This document shows positions 8,442-16,273 of a stretch of 64,000 nucleotides of DNA, piece by piece. Within the stretch, counting starts at the first letter, position 1; each line of letters starts with the position of its first letter. The DNA comes from JBMYZL01 sp049610385 (GTDB lineage Bacteria; Bacteroidota; Bacteroidia; Flavobacteriales_D; Sanyastnellaceae). The stretch is from contig JBMYZL010000014.1 in the NCBI GenBank assembly GCA_049610385.1, forward strand, positions 18,329-82,328, given 5' to 3'. Made by a program: the position numbers and the translations under genes. Under the pieces are notes generated by a model that ran no database searches, was not told the DNA's origin, and was given only the letters and a program-made list of their open reading frames with translations.

Positions 8442-10525
8442 GACTTCCCGTCCAATTTTTTCGTCTCGTCGTCGTCGTCATTTGTAGCTGTCCATACACA
8501 ATTGGATGGGGCCAAATCGATACGTCAATCTTTCTGAATCCGGCTTCTGTTGAAGTGTTGCGATTGCCCACGTTGCCATTGGACGCTCCTCCTTCCTTGC
8601 GCCAAATGGACTCCACATGGTTGAAGCGTTCGGGTTCTTTGGATTTGGCCGAACTCATGAATGCCATACCTGGCGTATGGATGGAGACACGTGGGAATGG
8701 TGGATCACGCCGCATTCAAATCAGGTCCAGCGGACTCCGTTCTCCTTTTGCGGTCCGAAATGTTACCCAAATTCAAGACGGTTTCATCCTCACTTCAGCT
8801 GATGGCACATCGCCATTGGAATGGTGGACCCCTGTTTGGCTCACTTCAGTCGATGTCCTTTCGGGGCCCTCAGGCGCCGCATACGGAGCGGGTTATGGCG
8901 GTGTGATACACGGCTCCACTGCTGGCCCGCCCTCGGTTTCTGGTGGAACCTTTTCTGTCATGAAAGGGCTCGCAGCCAAGGGTGCCTTCGATGGCAGTCG
9001 AGGAGATTATGATTTGTGGGGTCAATGGTACCAAAAATCCAAAAATCATCTCGGCGGCTGGCGAATCGCCGTTCAGCAGTCGGAAAATGATGGTTTCCGC
9101 ACCCATGAATCCAACTCCCGCTTTCATCTTGATGGCCATTGGTGGCGCAATCAATGGGTGCGAAATTCGTTGATCAAACACCATTTATGGGCCGGCTTCC
9201 TGAACACCCAATGGGATCTTCCTGGTTCAATTACAGCAGAAGCCAGAGACACCATGCCCACGGCCTCTCCCGGGCAAATGTTCGATGCGCATGTCGACAG
9301 AACCTCTTCTTTGCTGGCGTACAGCATTCAGCAAATCAAAGGAGACGAGCAGCAGAAAGGCCTCTGGATGAACATCTTGAATTCTGACAAATACAATCCC
9401 TTTGGAACCAGTAGGTTTTATCAAGGTGTCAAAAGGGAAAAAGAAGCACACTTAAACTTGAGAGCCCAGCTCATCCAGCGCATATCCAAAACCAATGGCT
9501 GGACTTGGATGGCGGAAGGTTCTGGGAGCTTACAAGCGGAACGCAGGGCCATCTCGGAATGGGATACGTTGGCTCCTCCCATCGAGCAAACTTTGCGATA
9601 TGAAATGTCCATTGAAGCCTTGCGAAGTTGGGTGGGATTGAGTTTTCGTGGAACATCGCCACGCGGTTTGAGATGGGAGGCTCAAATTGCAGGGGAATAT
9701 TTTCAACGCAGTCAAAATGGGAATGGAGGAGAAGACGGAATCACTCCATTTTCCGCGGATTATCGCAGATGGAGTGTCCATCCAAGGATGACAGTTAGCA
9801 AAAGATTGGCCACTACACCTCACCGTTTCTTCCTCACTGCAGGAAGCGGTGCGAGCGATCCCACTTCATTCGAATTGATGAATCCAGAATCTTTGTTGCC
9901 TTCTTCATTGAAGACTGAAATTGCTCGGTCTTGGGAATGGGGATGGCGCCATCCCCATTTCACAGTGGTCGCTTATGCCATGCGCATCACGGACGCCATC
10001 GTCACGGTTCCTGGCCCCACAGATGCACCCGTGACAGAAAATACAGGGCGATTGTCTATGCGGGGGTTGGAGTTCATGTTCAAGCAAATGTGGTCCATCC
10101 AAGAGTTCACTTCGGTTCAGTGCGAATTGGGTGTCAATTGGCCCCATCACGAGAATGCCAAGCAGGGTCAGAAACTTCCTGGCACGCCTCGTTCATGGTT
10201 GACTTCAAGGGGAACAATCCAGCACAAATCTTGGCGATTGGATGTCCTGGCCACCTACCGGAATGAAGTTCCATTGAATGATGAAGGAACTGCCTGGGGA
10301 GAGCCTGTCATGTTGCTTGATGGTGTGATTCGCTACCAGCAAGGAGGCAAAAAAGGAATTGAATTCAAGTTGGGGCTTCGCAACGCGATGCAGCAAAACA
10401 CCTCGAATTGGTGGCAATTGAATGCTTTTGGCAGGAAATACTACAATCCGGCTCCTGGTCGTCAAATGTGGGCTCAGGTCGTCATTCCCCTTCGCCCAAA
10501 ACCAACAGCTCAGTCCGCCGATTGA
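8438..10525 (+). CDS. TonB-dependent outer-membrane receptor
   Basis: 695 residues starting with TTG that shares bases with the upstream stop (TTGA); no ATG lies in frame before residue 56. A signal peptide precedes WGQIDTS. The plug domain is clear: LAELMNAIPGVWMETRGNGGSRRIQIRSSG at residues 70-100 and VLSGPSGAAYGAGYGGVIH at about 140-160, followed by a beta-barrel that ends near RQMWAQVVIPLRP. It lacks the carboxypeptidase-regulatory N-terminal domain typical of SusC. Coupling to the PQQ dehydrogenase gene suggests uptake of a compound linked to it (PQQ itself, a metal or a product), which is inference. The last 44 bases overlap the convergent OmpA-type gene. Confidence 0.92.
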   Translation: MRLPVQFFRLVVVVICSCPYTIGWGQIDTSIFLNPASVEVLRLPTLPLDAPPSLRQMDSTWLKRSGSLDLAELMNAIPGVWMETRGNGGSRRIQIRSSGLRSPFAVRNVTQIQDGFILTSADGTSPLEWWTPVWLTSVDVLSGPSGAAYGAGYGGVIHGSTAGPPSVSGGTFSVMKGLAAKGAFDGSRGDYDLWGQWYQKSKNHLGGWRIAVQQSENDGFRTHESNSRFHLDGHWWRNQWVRNSLIKHHLWAGFLNTQWDLPGSITAEARDTMPTASPGQMFDAHVDRTSSLLAYSIQQIKGDEQQKGLWMNILNSDKYNPFGTSRFYQGVKREKEAHLNLRAQLIQRISKTNGWTWMAEGSGSLQAERRAISEWDTLAPPIEQTLRYEMSIEALRSWVGLSFRGTSPRGLRWEAQIAGEYFQRSQNGNGGEDGITPFSADYRRWSVHPRMTVSKRLATTPHRFFLTAGSGASDPTSFELMNPESLLPSSLKTEIARSWEWGWRHPHFTVVAYAMRITDAIVTVPGPTDAPVTENTGRLSMRGLEFMFKQMWSIQEFTSVQCELGVNWPHHENAKQGQKLPGTPRSWLTSRGTIQHKSWRLDVLATYRNEVPLNDEGTAWGEPVMLLDGVIRYQQGGKKGIEFKLGLRNAMQQNTSNWWQLNAFGRKYYNPAPGRQMWAQVVIPLRPKPTAQSAD

Positions 10526-12458
10526 GGGCACGACCAGAAAGGGATTCGTTGGACGCAATTGGCGAACGCGACCCCATGCCCTTGGTTTCCAACCGACTTC
10601 CGTCAATCCCTTGCTTCATAAGGTAGTTCTTGACGGCATGTGCCCGGCGAAGGGACAGGACATCGTTTTCAGCTGCCGTGCCCGTATCATCTGTGTGACC
10701 GATAATCGCTAGTCGCAACTTTGGATTGGCATGACAGGCATCGATAACAGGATCCAAATCGGGCTGAAACCCAGGTTTCAGCATCGCAGATCCGGATTCA
10801 AATCGAAGGTTTTGCAGAATCACTTGTGTCCCTGCCTTCCAGGGCTTCAAACCGATTTCGACCCGGTATTGCTGAATCCCAGATTCCCGATCAAAAAAGG
10901 ATACCGAAGGCTCATATTGTGGATGTCTTGCTCGAAACCACCACTTGCCTTCAATGGGCAAAGGCAAGGTAAAACGGGATTCTTTCAATCGGAGTTGGGC
11001 CAAAACCGTCCCTGCATCGTCCAGTACTTCCACAATGGCATTCCCAATGCCCATTCCTGTGGTCCGATCAAACACCTGGCCCTCCAATGCCACTACGGGC
11101 GAAGGCTTGGCCTCCATCGGAAGATTCAGTTCCCACAAGTCCAGATTTCCGGCTTGATTTCGATCTGTCGCGAAGTAAGCCAGTTCACCTTGAGCTGTAA
11201 CCATCAAGTGGCCTTCATCCGCATTCGTATTGATCGGATAGCCCAAATTTTGGGGCAGGCCCCATTCTCCATCCAACTGAAGCCTGGACACAAACAAATC
11301 GTCCCCCCCCATCCCTGGGTGACCATCAGAGACGAAATACAGTGTTTTCCCGTCAGCATGCAACATGGGATTGCCCTCATGCCCCGGGGTGTTCACCTGC
11401 CCAGGCAGTGGAACAGCCACAGACCACTCGGAAAATTGGTCGACACGTTGGCTCATGAACAAATCTGCATGCCTTTCAGCAGAGCCGCTATGAGTGGTTC
11501 TTGAAAAAATCAAGGTCCTTCCATCCGCAGAAAGCGCAGGTTGACTTTCCCAAGATTGTGTATTGGGCAGTCCAAGGTTTTCACCCAAATCAAATCGGTG
11601 AATTTGGCCGTTCGTTTCAGATGCAAACAAATCACATGACCCCTTGCCTTCCCGATCGAAATAACCAAACCGTGGAGATTCACAAGCAGTAAAACAAATG
11701 AATTGACCATCCCCAGAAATCGCTGCAGCGCCTTCATTTCCAGGGGTATTGATGCCATGTAGTGGAGTGGGTTCAGGCCAATCCGCTTCCACACTTCCTC
11801 TTCTGCTGACATAAAAATCTTCATGCCAATGGTCGCCGTCCCAAACTTCTCGGGTGAACATGAGGGTCAAAGCATTCAGTGAAAGAGCTGGTCCATATTC
11901 AGATTCAATGCTGTTCACCTCTCCGGGGATGGGTCTGGGAGACACCGACCTTGGGTGAGCAAACGCATGCGCTGCAAATCGCACCGATTCACGGGTCCGA
12001 TGCCATTTTGCCAAACCTCCTTCTTCCCAGCGAACCGCCAACAACCACTCCTCGGCTTCAACCTGTTCCAAAGTCTCCAAAGCCTCGTCATAGCGCCCCA
12101 CCGCATGCAACAACCGAATCAAATCTGCATGCCCCCTCAAATAACTTCGCGGATTGCGATCAAGAGCCATTTTCAACGCGTCCGCTGCTTCGGAAAGCTG
12201 CCCGAGGTCTTCCAAAATTTGGCCCAACATCAACCACGCCTCCACAAATGCAGCATCCCGCGCAACTGCTGTTTCCAGCTCAAGAACCGCCTCTTCTAAA
12301 GATTGCTTCATGTAGAAATCCAATGCGGATTCATAACGCTTCAGTGCCTTTCTATCCGTTGACGAAAGCGGTTTTTGGGTAGAAGCATTGGTGGCCAACC
12401 CCAAAACAAGGAGAATCAACAACCCAATCCGTCCTGTGCACAAGAATTCACGTCGCAT
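10482..12458 (-). CDS. PorE-like protein: TPR, PD40 beta-propeller, carboxypeptidase-regulatory and OmpA C-terminal domains
   Basis: 658 residues from ATG 12458, chosen because it opens a signal peptide (MRREFLCTGRIGLLILLVLG, then ATNASTQ); longer in-frame extensions have no secretion signal. Order of domains: TPR-like helices about 30-130; WD40-like PD40 propeller about 165-400 (YGPALSLNALTLMF, SADGRTLIFSR, HADGKTLYFVSDGHPGMGGDDLF); a carboxypeptidase-regulatory-like sandwich about 425-470; OmpA-C peptidoglycan-binding domain 540-658 with GHTDDTG and ALNRRTELLV. This architecture matches PorE of the type IX secretion system, which tethers the complex to peptidoglycan, but generic OmpA proteins of Bacteroidota share it. 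No lipobox Cys is evident at the expected place. Confidence 0.85.
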   Translation of the reverse strand: MRREFLCTGRIGLLILLVLGLATNASTQKPLSSTDRKALKRYESALDFYMKQSLEEAVLELETAVARDAAFVEAWLMLGQILEDLGQLSEAADALKMALDRNPRSYLRGHADLIRLLHAVGRYDEALETLEQVEAEEWLLAVRWEEGGLAKWHRTRESVRFAAHAFAHPRSVSPRPIPGEVNSIESEYGPALSLNALTLMFTREVWDGDHWHEDFYVSRRGSVEADWPEPTPLHGINTPGNEGAAAISGDGQFICFTACESPRFGYFDREGKGSCDLFASETNGQIHRFDLGENLGLPNTQSWESQPALSADGRTLIFSRTTHSGSAERHADLFMSQRVDQFSEWSVAVPLPGQVNTPGHEGNPMLHADGKTLYFVSDGHPGMGGDDLFVSRLQLDGEWGLPQNLGYPINTNADEGHLMVTAQGELAYFATDRNQAGNLDLWELNLPMEAKPSPVVALEGQVFDRTTGMGIGNAIVEVLDDAGTVLAQLRLKESRFTLPLPIEGKWWFRARHPQYEPSVSFFDRESGIQQYRVEIGLKPWKAGTQVILQNLRFESGSAMLKPGFQPDLDPVIDACHANPKLRLAIIGHTDDTGTAAENDVLSLRRAHAVKNYLMKQGIDGSRLETKGMGSRSPIASNESLSGRALNRRTELLVLGEGE

Positions 12459-12494
12459 GCAACAAATGAACGATGTTCTGCCGACCTTTCGTTT

Positions 12495-13004
12495 GTGAAG
12501 GATGGGGAAATTCAAGTTGGACTGCTTTCTGACACCCATGGCCACATGGACGATCGAATTTTGCATCATTTGACAGGTGTGGATGAGATTTGGCATGCCG
12601 GGGACATTGGCGATTTGTTGGTCATCGACCGACTGGCTCAGAAAGCCAAAGTTCTTGCTGTTTGTGGAAACATCGATGACCACAAGGCTCGGGCAGAGCA
12701 TCCCCTGGTGCGCGAATGGCACTTTGGACAGCAACACATTTTAATGTTGCACATCGGTGGGCGCCCCGGACGATATGCTGCTGGTGTCCGAAAACTGCTG
12801 ACGGAAAAAAGCCCTGATCTATTCATTTGTGGACACAGCCACCTCCTTCGTGTTGAGAAAGACGCATCTTGGAACGGTCTGTACATCAACCCTGGTGCAG
12901 CTGGACTTCATGGTTTTCATCGTGTTAGGACTCTTTTGCGCTTTTCGCTCCATCCTGAATTGGGCATCTCGAAAATGGAAGTTGTCGAATTGGGTGGTCG
13001 ATAA
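12495..13004 (+). CDS. YfcE/MJ0936-type metallophosphoesterase
   Basis: 169 residues from GTG 12495. This start leaves the first catalytic strand VGLLSDTHGH at residues 8-17 near the N-terminus, as in the family, and avoids overlap with the divergent neighbour 36 bases away. All calcineurin-like metal-binding motifs are present: D13 and H15 (SDTHGH), AGDIGD near residue 35, GNID near 55, and the CGHSHL motif near 113, followed by NPGAAG. Members are Mn-dependent phosphodiesterases acting on phosphodiester or cyclic nucleotide substrates; the physiological substrate is rarely known. Length is normal (about 160-180). Confidence 0.88.
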   Translation: MKDGEIQVGLLSDTHGHMDDRILHHLTGVDEIWHAGDIGDLLVIDRLAQKAKVLAVCGNIDDHKARAEHPLVREWHFGQQHILMLHIGGRPGRYAAGVRKLLTEKSPDLFICGHSHLLRVEKDASWNGLYINPGAAGLHGFHRVRTLLRFSLHPELGISKMEVVELGGR

Positions 13005-13049
13005 GCCCAATATTTCTTATCATTGCATTGTAGTAAAGGCGTGGGAAAT

Positions 13050-13079
13050 CCTTTCATCCGCGCCGTGAAAGGTTACACT
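13050..13079 (+). terminator. Hairpin in the gap before rho (weak terminator or leader structure)
   Basis: A 7-bp perfect stem (cctttca at 13050-13056 with tgaaagg at 13066-13072) encloses a 9-base loop and is followed by ttacactttt, only weakly U-rich. It could end the phosphoesterase transcript or act in the rho leader; rho genes of other bacteria are controlled by attenuation, but nothing here proves that. Confidence 0.3.
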
Positions 13080-13117
13080 TTTCACAACCCTCCATTGATT
13101 TATTGAAAATCCACTTG

Positions 13118-14941
13118 ATGTACGACATCATCGAATTGAATGGCAAGAAAGTTGCCGACTTGCGGGACATCGCAAAGAACTTGGGCATCCGCCGAACAGA
13201 TAAATTGAAGAAGCAGGATTTGGTCTACTCCATTTTAGATGAGCAAGCCTTGAAACCAGTCAGCTCCAAAGCGTCTTCTGCTGATTCGGGAACTCCAAAG
13301 ATTTCAAAAACCACCAGCAAACGAACGCCTTCTGCTGCATCCAAAACCAATCCGAAAAAACGGTCAGAAGAAAAATCCGAAAGCACCGCAGATCGGAAGC
13401 CCGGGGATGCCATGCGGGCTCGGCGAAATCGAAGCCCAAGGGACAACAGCAATGACAACAACACGCCGAAAGAAAAAGTTGTTGAGAATAAAACTGTATC
13501 CGACGAAGTGTCCAACCCGACAGAAGGGAAACATGAAACCCGTGAGAAGCGCGGAAGAGATCGCGGAGATCGAAACGAACGTAACGAGCGAAACGAGCGA
13601 AACGAGCGAAACGAGCGAAACCGCAACAGAAACTCTGAAGGGCAAAAAGACCGCTCCTCTCGGCAAGAGAATGATTCAGAAAAATCAGACAACCGCAACC
13701 GGAGAAATGGCCGTGAAGAACGAAACCACCGCAACGATAACAACCGGAACGATCGCAACAACCGAAACAACAAAAGGCCAAAACGTGATCCATTCATCAG
13801 CGAACCTGATGAACACGGTTTCAACTTCGATGGCATCATTACCGCAGAAGGCGTTCTTGAAATCCAACAAGAAGGGTACGGTTTCCTGAGATCTGCAGAT
13901 TACAATTATCTAAATTCTCCGGATGATGTGTACGTGAGTTCACGTCAGATCAAACAATACTCCCTCCAAACAGGAGACAATGTTGTTGCACAAATTCGAC
14001 CACCACGCATCGGTGAGAAATTCTACCCCTTGATTGGGGTGGAAAGCATCAATGGCCGTTCTCCAGAATGGGCGCGCGATCGAGTCCCATTCAAATTCCT
14101 TACCCCCTTGTTTCCACAAGAGCGATTCAAGTTGAGCACTCGTGGCGGGAACATCTCCACACGATTGATGGACCTTTTCGCACCTGTCGGCAAGGGACAA
14201 CGAGGCATGTTGGTTTCGCAACCCAAGACGGGAAAAACCACCCTACTCAAAGATGTGGCGAATGCCATCAGCATCAATCACCCGGAGGTTTACCTCATCA
14301 TCCTGCTGATTGATGAAAGACCCGAGGAGGTTACCGACATGAAGCGCAGTGTCAACGCTGAAGTCATTGCATCCACATTTGACGAACCTGCGGATCGCCA
14401 TGTGAGAATTGCCAACTTGGTTTTGGAGAAATCCAAACGAATGGTCGAATGTGGCCACGACGTTTGCATTCTGCTGGATTCGATTACCCGTTTGGCGCGG
14501 GCTTACAATACCGTTTCTCCGAGTTCTGGCAAAATCCTCAGTGGAGGTGTGGAGGCCAATGCTTTGCAAAAGCCCAAGCGATTCTTCGGTGCAGCAAGAA
14601 ACATTGAAAATGGCGGATCCCTCTCCATCATTGCTACGGCCTTGACAGAAACGGGGTCCAAAATGGACGAAGTGATTTTCGAAGAATTTAAAGGCACCGG
14701 CAATATGGAATTACAGTTGGATCGCCGCATCTCCAACCGTAGGATCTATCCAGCGATTGACATTTTGTCCTCAGGCACGCGAAGAGAGGATTTGTTGATT
14801 GACAAAGAATCGATGCAGCGCATTTGGATTCTCCGGAAGCACTTGGCCGACATGAATTCCATTGAAGCCATGGAGTTTATGAAAGAGCGGATGGAAGCTA
14901 CGCGTTCAAACGAAGACTTCCTCTCTTCGATGAATGGCTGA
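13118..14941 (+). CDS. rho: Transcription termination factor Rho with long disordered Arg/Asn-rich insertion
   Basis: 607 residues from ATG 13118 (a TTG 15 bases upstream is less likely). Residues 1-50 are the Rho N-terminal SAP-like helical domain (YDIIELNGKKVADLRDIAKN). Residues about 50-230 are a low-complexity insert of Lys, Arg, Asn, Asp, Ser with tandem Asn-Glu-Arg repeats. The RNA-binding cold-shock-like domain follows (GVLEIQQEGYGFLRS, near 247), then the hexameric ATPase with Walker A (SQPKTGKTTLL, near 367), the ...ILLIDERPEEVTDM region, and the Q-loop/R-loop segment (DSITRLARAYNTV). Rho terminates transcription by RNA translocation. Its TGA overlaps the next ATG (ATGA-type junction, TGATG), so the downstream membrane protein is probably coupled. 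Confidence 0.97.
   Translation: MYDIIELNGKKVADLRDIAKNLGIRRTDKLKKQDLVYSILDEQALKPVSSKASSADSGTPKISKTTSKRTPSAASKTNPKKRSEEKSESTADRKPGDAMRARRNRSPRDNSNDNNTPKEKVVENKTVSDEVSNPTEGKHETREKRGRDRGDRNERNERNERNERNERNRNRNSEGQKDRSSRQENDSEKSDNRNRRNGREERNHRNDNNRNDRNNRNNKRPKRDPFISEPDEHGFNFDGIITAEGVLEIQQEGYGFLRSADYNYLNSPDDVYVSSRQIKQYSLQTGDNVVAQIRPPRIGEKFYPLIGVESINGRSPEWARDRVPFKFLTPLFPQERFKLSTRGGNISTRLMDLFAPVGKGQRGMLVSQPKTGKTTLLKDVANAISINHPEVYLIILLIDERPEEVTDMKRSVNAEVIASTFDEPADRHVRIANLVLEKSKRMVECGHDVCILLDSITRLARAYNTVSPSSGKILSGGVEANALQKPKRFFGAARNIENGGSLSIIATALTETGSKMDEVIFEEFKGTGNMELQLDRRISNRRIYPAIDILSSGTRREDLLIDKESMQRIWILRKHLADMNSIEAMEFMKERMEATRSNEDFLSSMNG
13571..13621 (+). repeat. In-frame 9-base tandem repeat (aacgagcga) inside rho
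   Basis: Four perfect copies of the 9-mer aacgagcga lie at 13583-13618, with degenerate copies on both sides (cgaaacgaacgt before, aaccgcaac after). Each copy encodes Asn-Glu-Arg, so gain or loss of a copy by replication slippage changes the length of the disordered insert of Rho without a frameshift. Confidence 0.9.
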
Positions 14942-15495
14942 TGAACACGGGGAAAATGTGGTCAGTGGCAGGCGCCCTGATTTGGCTGGTTTTCAAATTT
15001 GCAAGCACTGCCTTCTTGAACTGGGAAGACTCAGCAATGGCTGGTACATTCTTGCACATGCTCATACTGCTGGCTTTGGCGGTATTCTCAGCTCTGAAGG
15101 AAGACATTGGGGCCGGCAAGAACTCAGAATCCTTTTTGGACGCTCTGATTAAAGTTTTGCGCCACACCTTCAGGTATGTCCTGACGGGGGTTTTGGCCGC
15201 AGGTTCTTGGTATTTCTTGATCAATGCCGACGCCTTGCAATCAAGGAAAGCCGAACAAGTCGCCCGAATTGAAGAAGCATTAGGTTCCGATGAGGCCTTT
15301 GAAATCACCTTGCAGAATGCCCCAGAATTGATCGGTGTGGACCGCCTAACGGTTTATGAAAATCAACTTGAAACCTTAGACTTGTATTACTCTGCGCCTT
15401 TTCACCTCGGGTTTGCCCTGTTGGGTTTGGCTCTAGCTGCGCTGATATTCAGCCTTGTTGTGACAGCATTGTGGAGAAACGTTTGGTCCCATTGA
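14941..15495 (+). CDS. DUF4199-like inner-membrane protein
   Basis: 184 residues. It has an N-terminal membrane segment pair (about 6-25 and 35-52), a third at about 78-95, and a fourth close to the C-terminus (about 152-175), with a hydrophilic helical region between (DALQSRKAEQVARIEEALGS). This arrangement of a four-helix membrane protein with a mid-chain soluble loop is that of DUF4199 proteins, which are widespread in Bacteroidota and of unknown function. The ATG overlaps the rho stop codon. The family call is from pattern only. Confidence 0.75.
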   Translation: MNTGKMWSVAGALIWLVFKFASTAFLNWEDSAMAGTFLHMLILLALAVFSALKEDIGAGKNSESFLDALIKVLRHTFRYVLTGVLAAGSWYFLINADALQSRKAEQVARIEEALGSDEAFEITLQNAPELIGVDRLTVYENQLETLDLYYSAPFHLGFALLGLALAALIFSLVVTALWRNVWSH

Positions 15496-15529
15496 AATTT
15501 CTTTGAATACATTGACGTTCTTTTGCCAC

Positions 15530-16261
15530 ATGACTCGAACTCTTGTCGGTTCTGCTACTTGGATGTTGTTGCTCGTGCTCACAAGCGCATCGGGCCTGCG
15601 GGCCCAAGGCACATCTGGCCGCAAGAATTTGGCAGCCTTTGACACCAAAAAATATCATTTTGGTTTTGCCCTTTCTGGGAATTCAGCTGGATTCCGAACC
15701 TCATTGTCTCCCATCGATTCATTGAGCGGGACCCTTTTGGGCATTGAAAATCGTCCCCAAAGTGGTTTCAATCTCGCCATGATTGCCAGTTGGAACTTCA
15801 ACAAAAATGTCCGGGTCCGCTTTTTGCCTGGCCTTTCTTTTCAAGATCGGGCTCTGGTATACAACTTCAGGCAAGACGATGGCGGCGTTGACCCCATCAT
15901 TCGTCGCACGGAATCTGTTTATCTGGATTTTCCACTGGCCGTCAAATTGAGAACCAATCGTGTGGGCAACTTCGCTGCATATGGGCTAATCGGTGCGAAA
16001 ATCTCAAAGGACATGCAATCGCAAGAAGATGTCAATCAAGCCCTTCTGGATGATTTTCTGTTGATTTTAGACTCGAGAAACAACTCTTTAGACTTAGGAG
16101 CGGGCGTTGATATTTTCCTTCCTTTCTTCAAATTCAGCATTGAAGGCAAATTCGAATTGGGGACGACCAACGTTCTGTTTCAAGACGGAAATTCCTACGC
16201 AAACCCCATTCAATCTTTGCAAACGCGCTCCTTTATCATTTCGCTTTGCTTTGAGGGATAA
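15530..16261 (+). CDS. porT: PorT-family outer-membrane beta-barrel protein (T9SS-associated)
   Basis: 243 residues from ATG 15530 (MTRTLVGSATWMLLL...), which gives a signal peptide ending GLRAQ; an upstream in-frame TTG would add nine residues. After the signal the motif KKYHFGFALSGNSAGFR matches the start of PorT proteins (…HFGF-x-L-x-x-N…), and alternating strands continue to a C-terminal SLCFEG with a terminal barrel-like strand. PorT is needed for type IX secretion and gliding; several T9SS cargo genes are in this window. A generic outer-membrane beta-barrel (PF13568) is the alternative. Confidence 0.72.
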   Translation: MTRTLVGSATWMLLLVLTSASGLRAQGTSGRKNLAAFDTKKYHFGFALSGNSAGFRTSLSPIDSLSGTLLGIENRPQSGFNLAMIASWNFNKNVRVRFLPGLSFQDRALVYNFRQDDGGVDPIIRRTESVYLDFPLAVKLRTNRVGNFAAYGLIGAKISKDMQSQEDVNQALLDDFLLILDSRNNSLDLGAGVDIFLPFFKFSIEGKFELGTTNVLFQDGNSYANPIQSLQTRSFIISLCFEG

Positions 16262-16273
16262 TTTTACGGGCGC

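Noticed and set aside
10731..11504. Open frame of 257 codons on the plus strand
   Set aside because: It is antisense to the PD40 and OmpA domains of the minus-strand gene, has no recognisable domain, and mirrors the codon pattern of that gene.
13225..13839. Open frame of 204 codons on the minus strand opposite rho
   Set aside because: Low-complexity Leu/Arg/Ser/Phe protein produced by reading the repetitive Arg/Asn/Glu insert of rho backwards.
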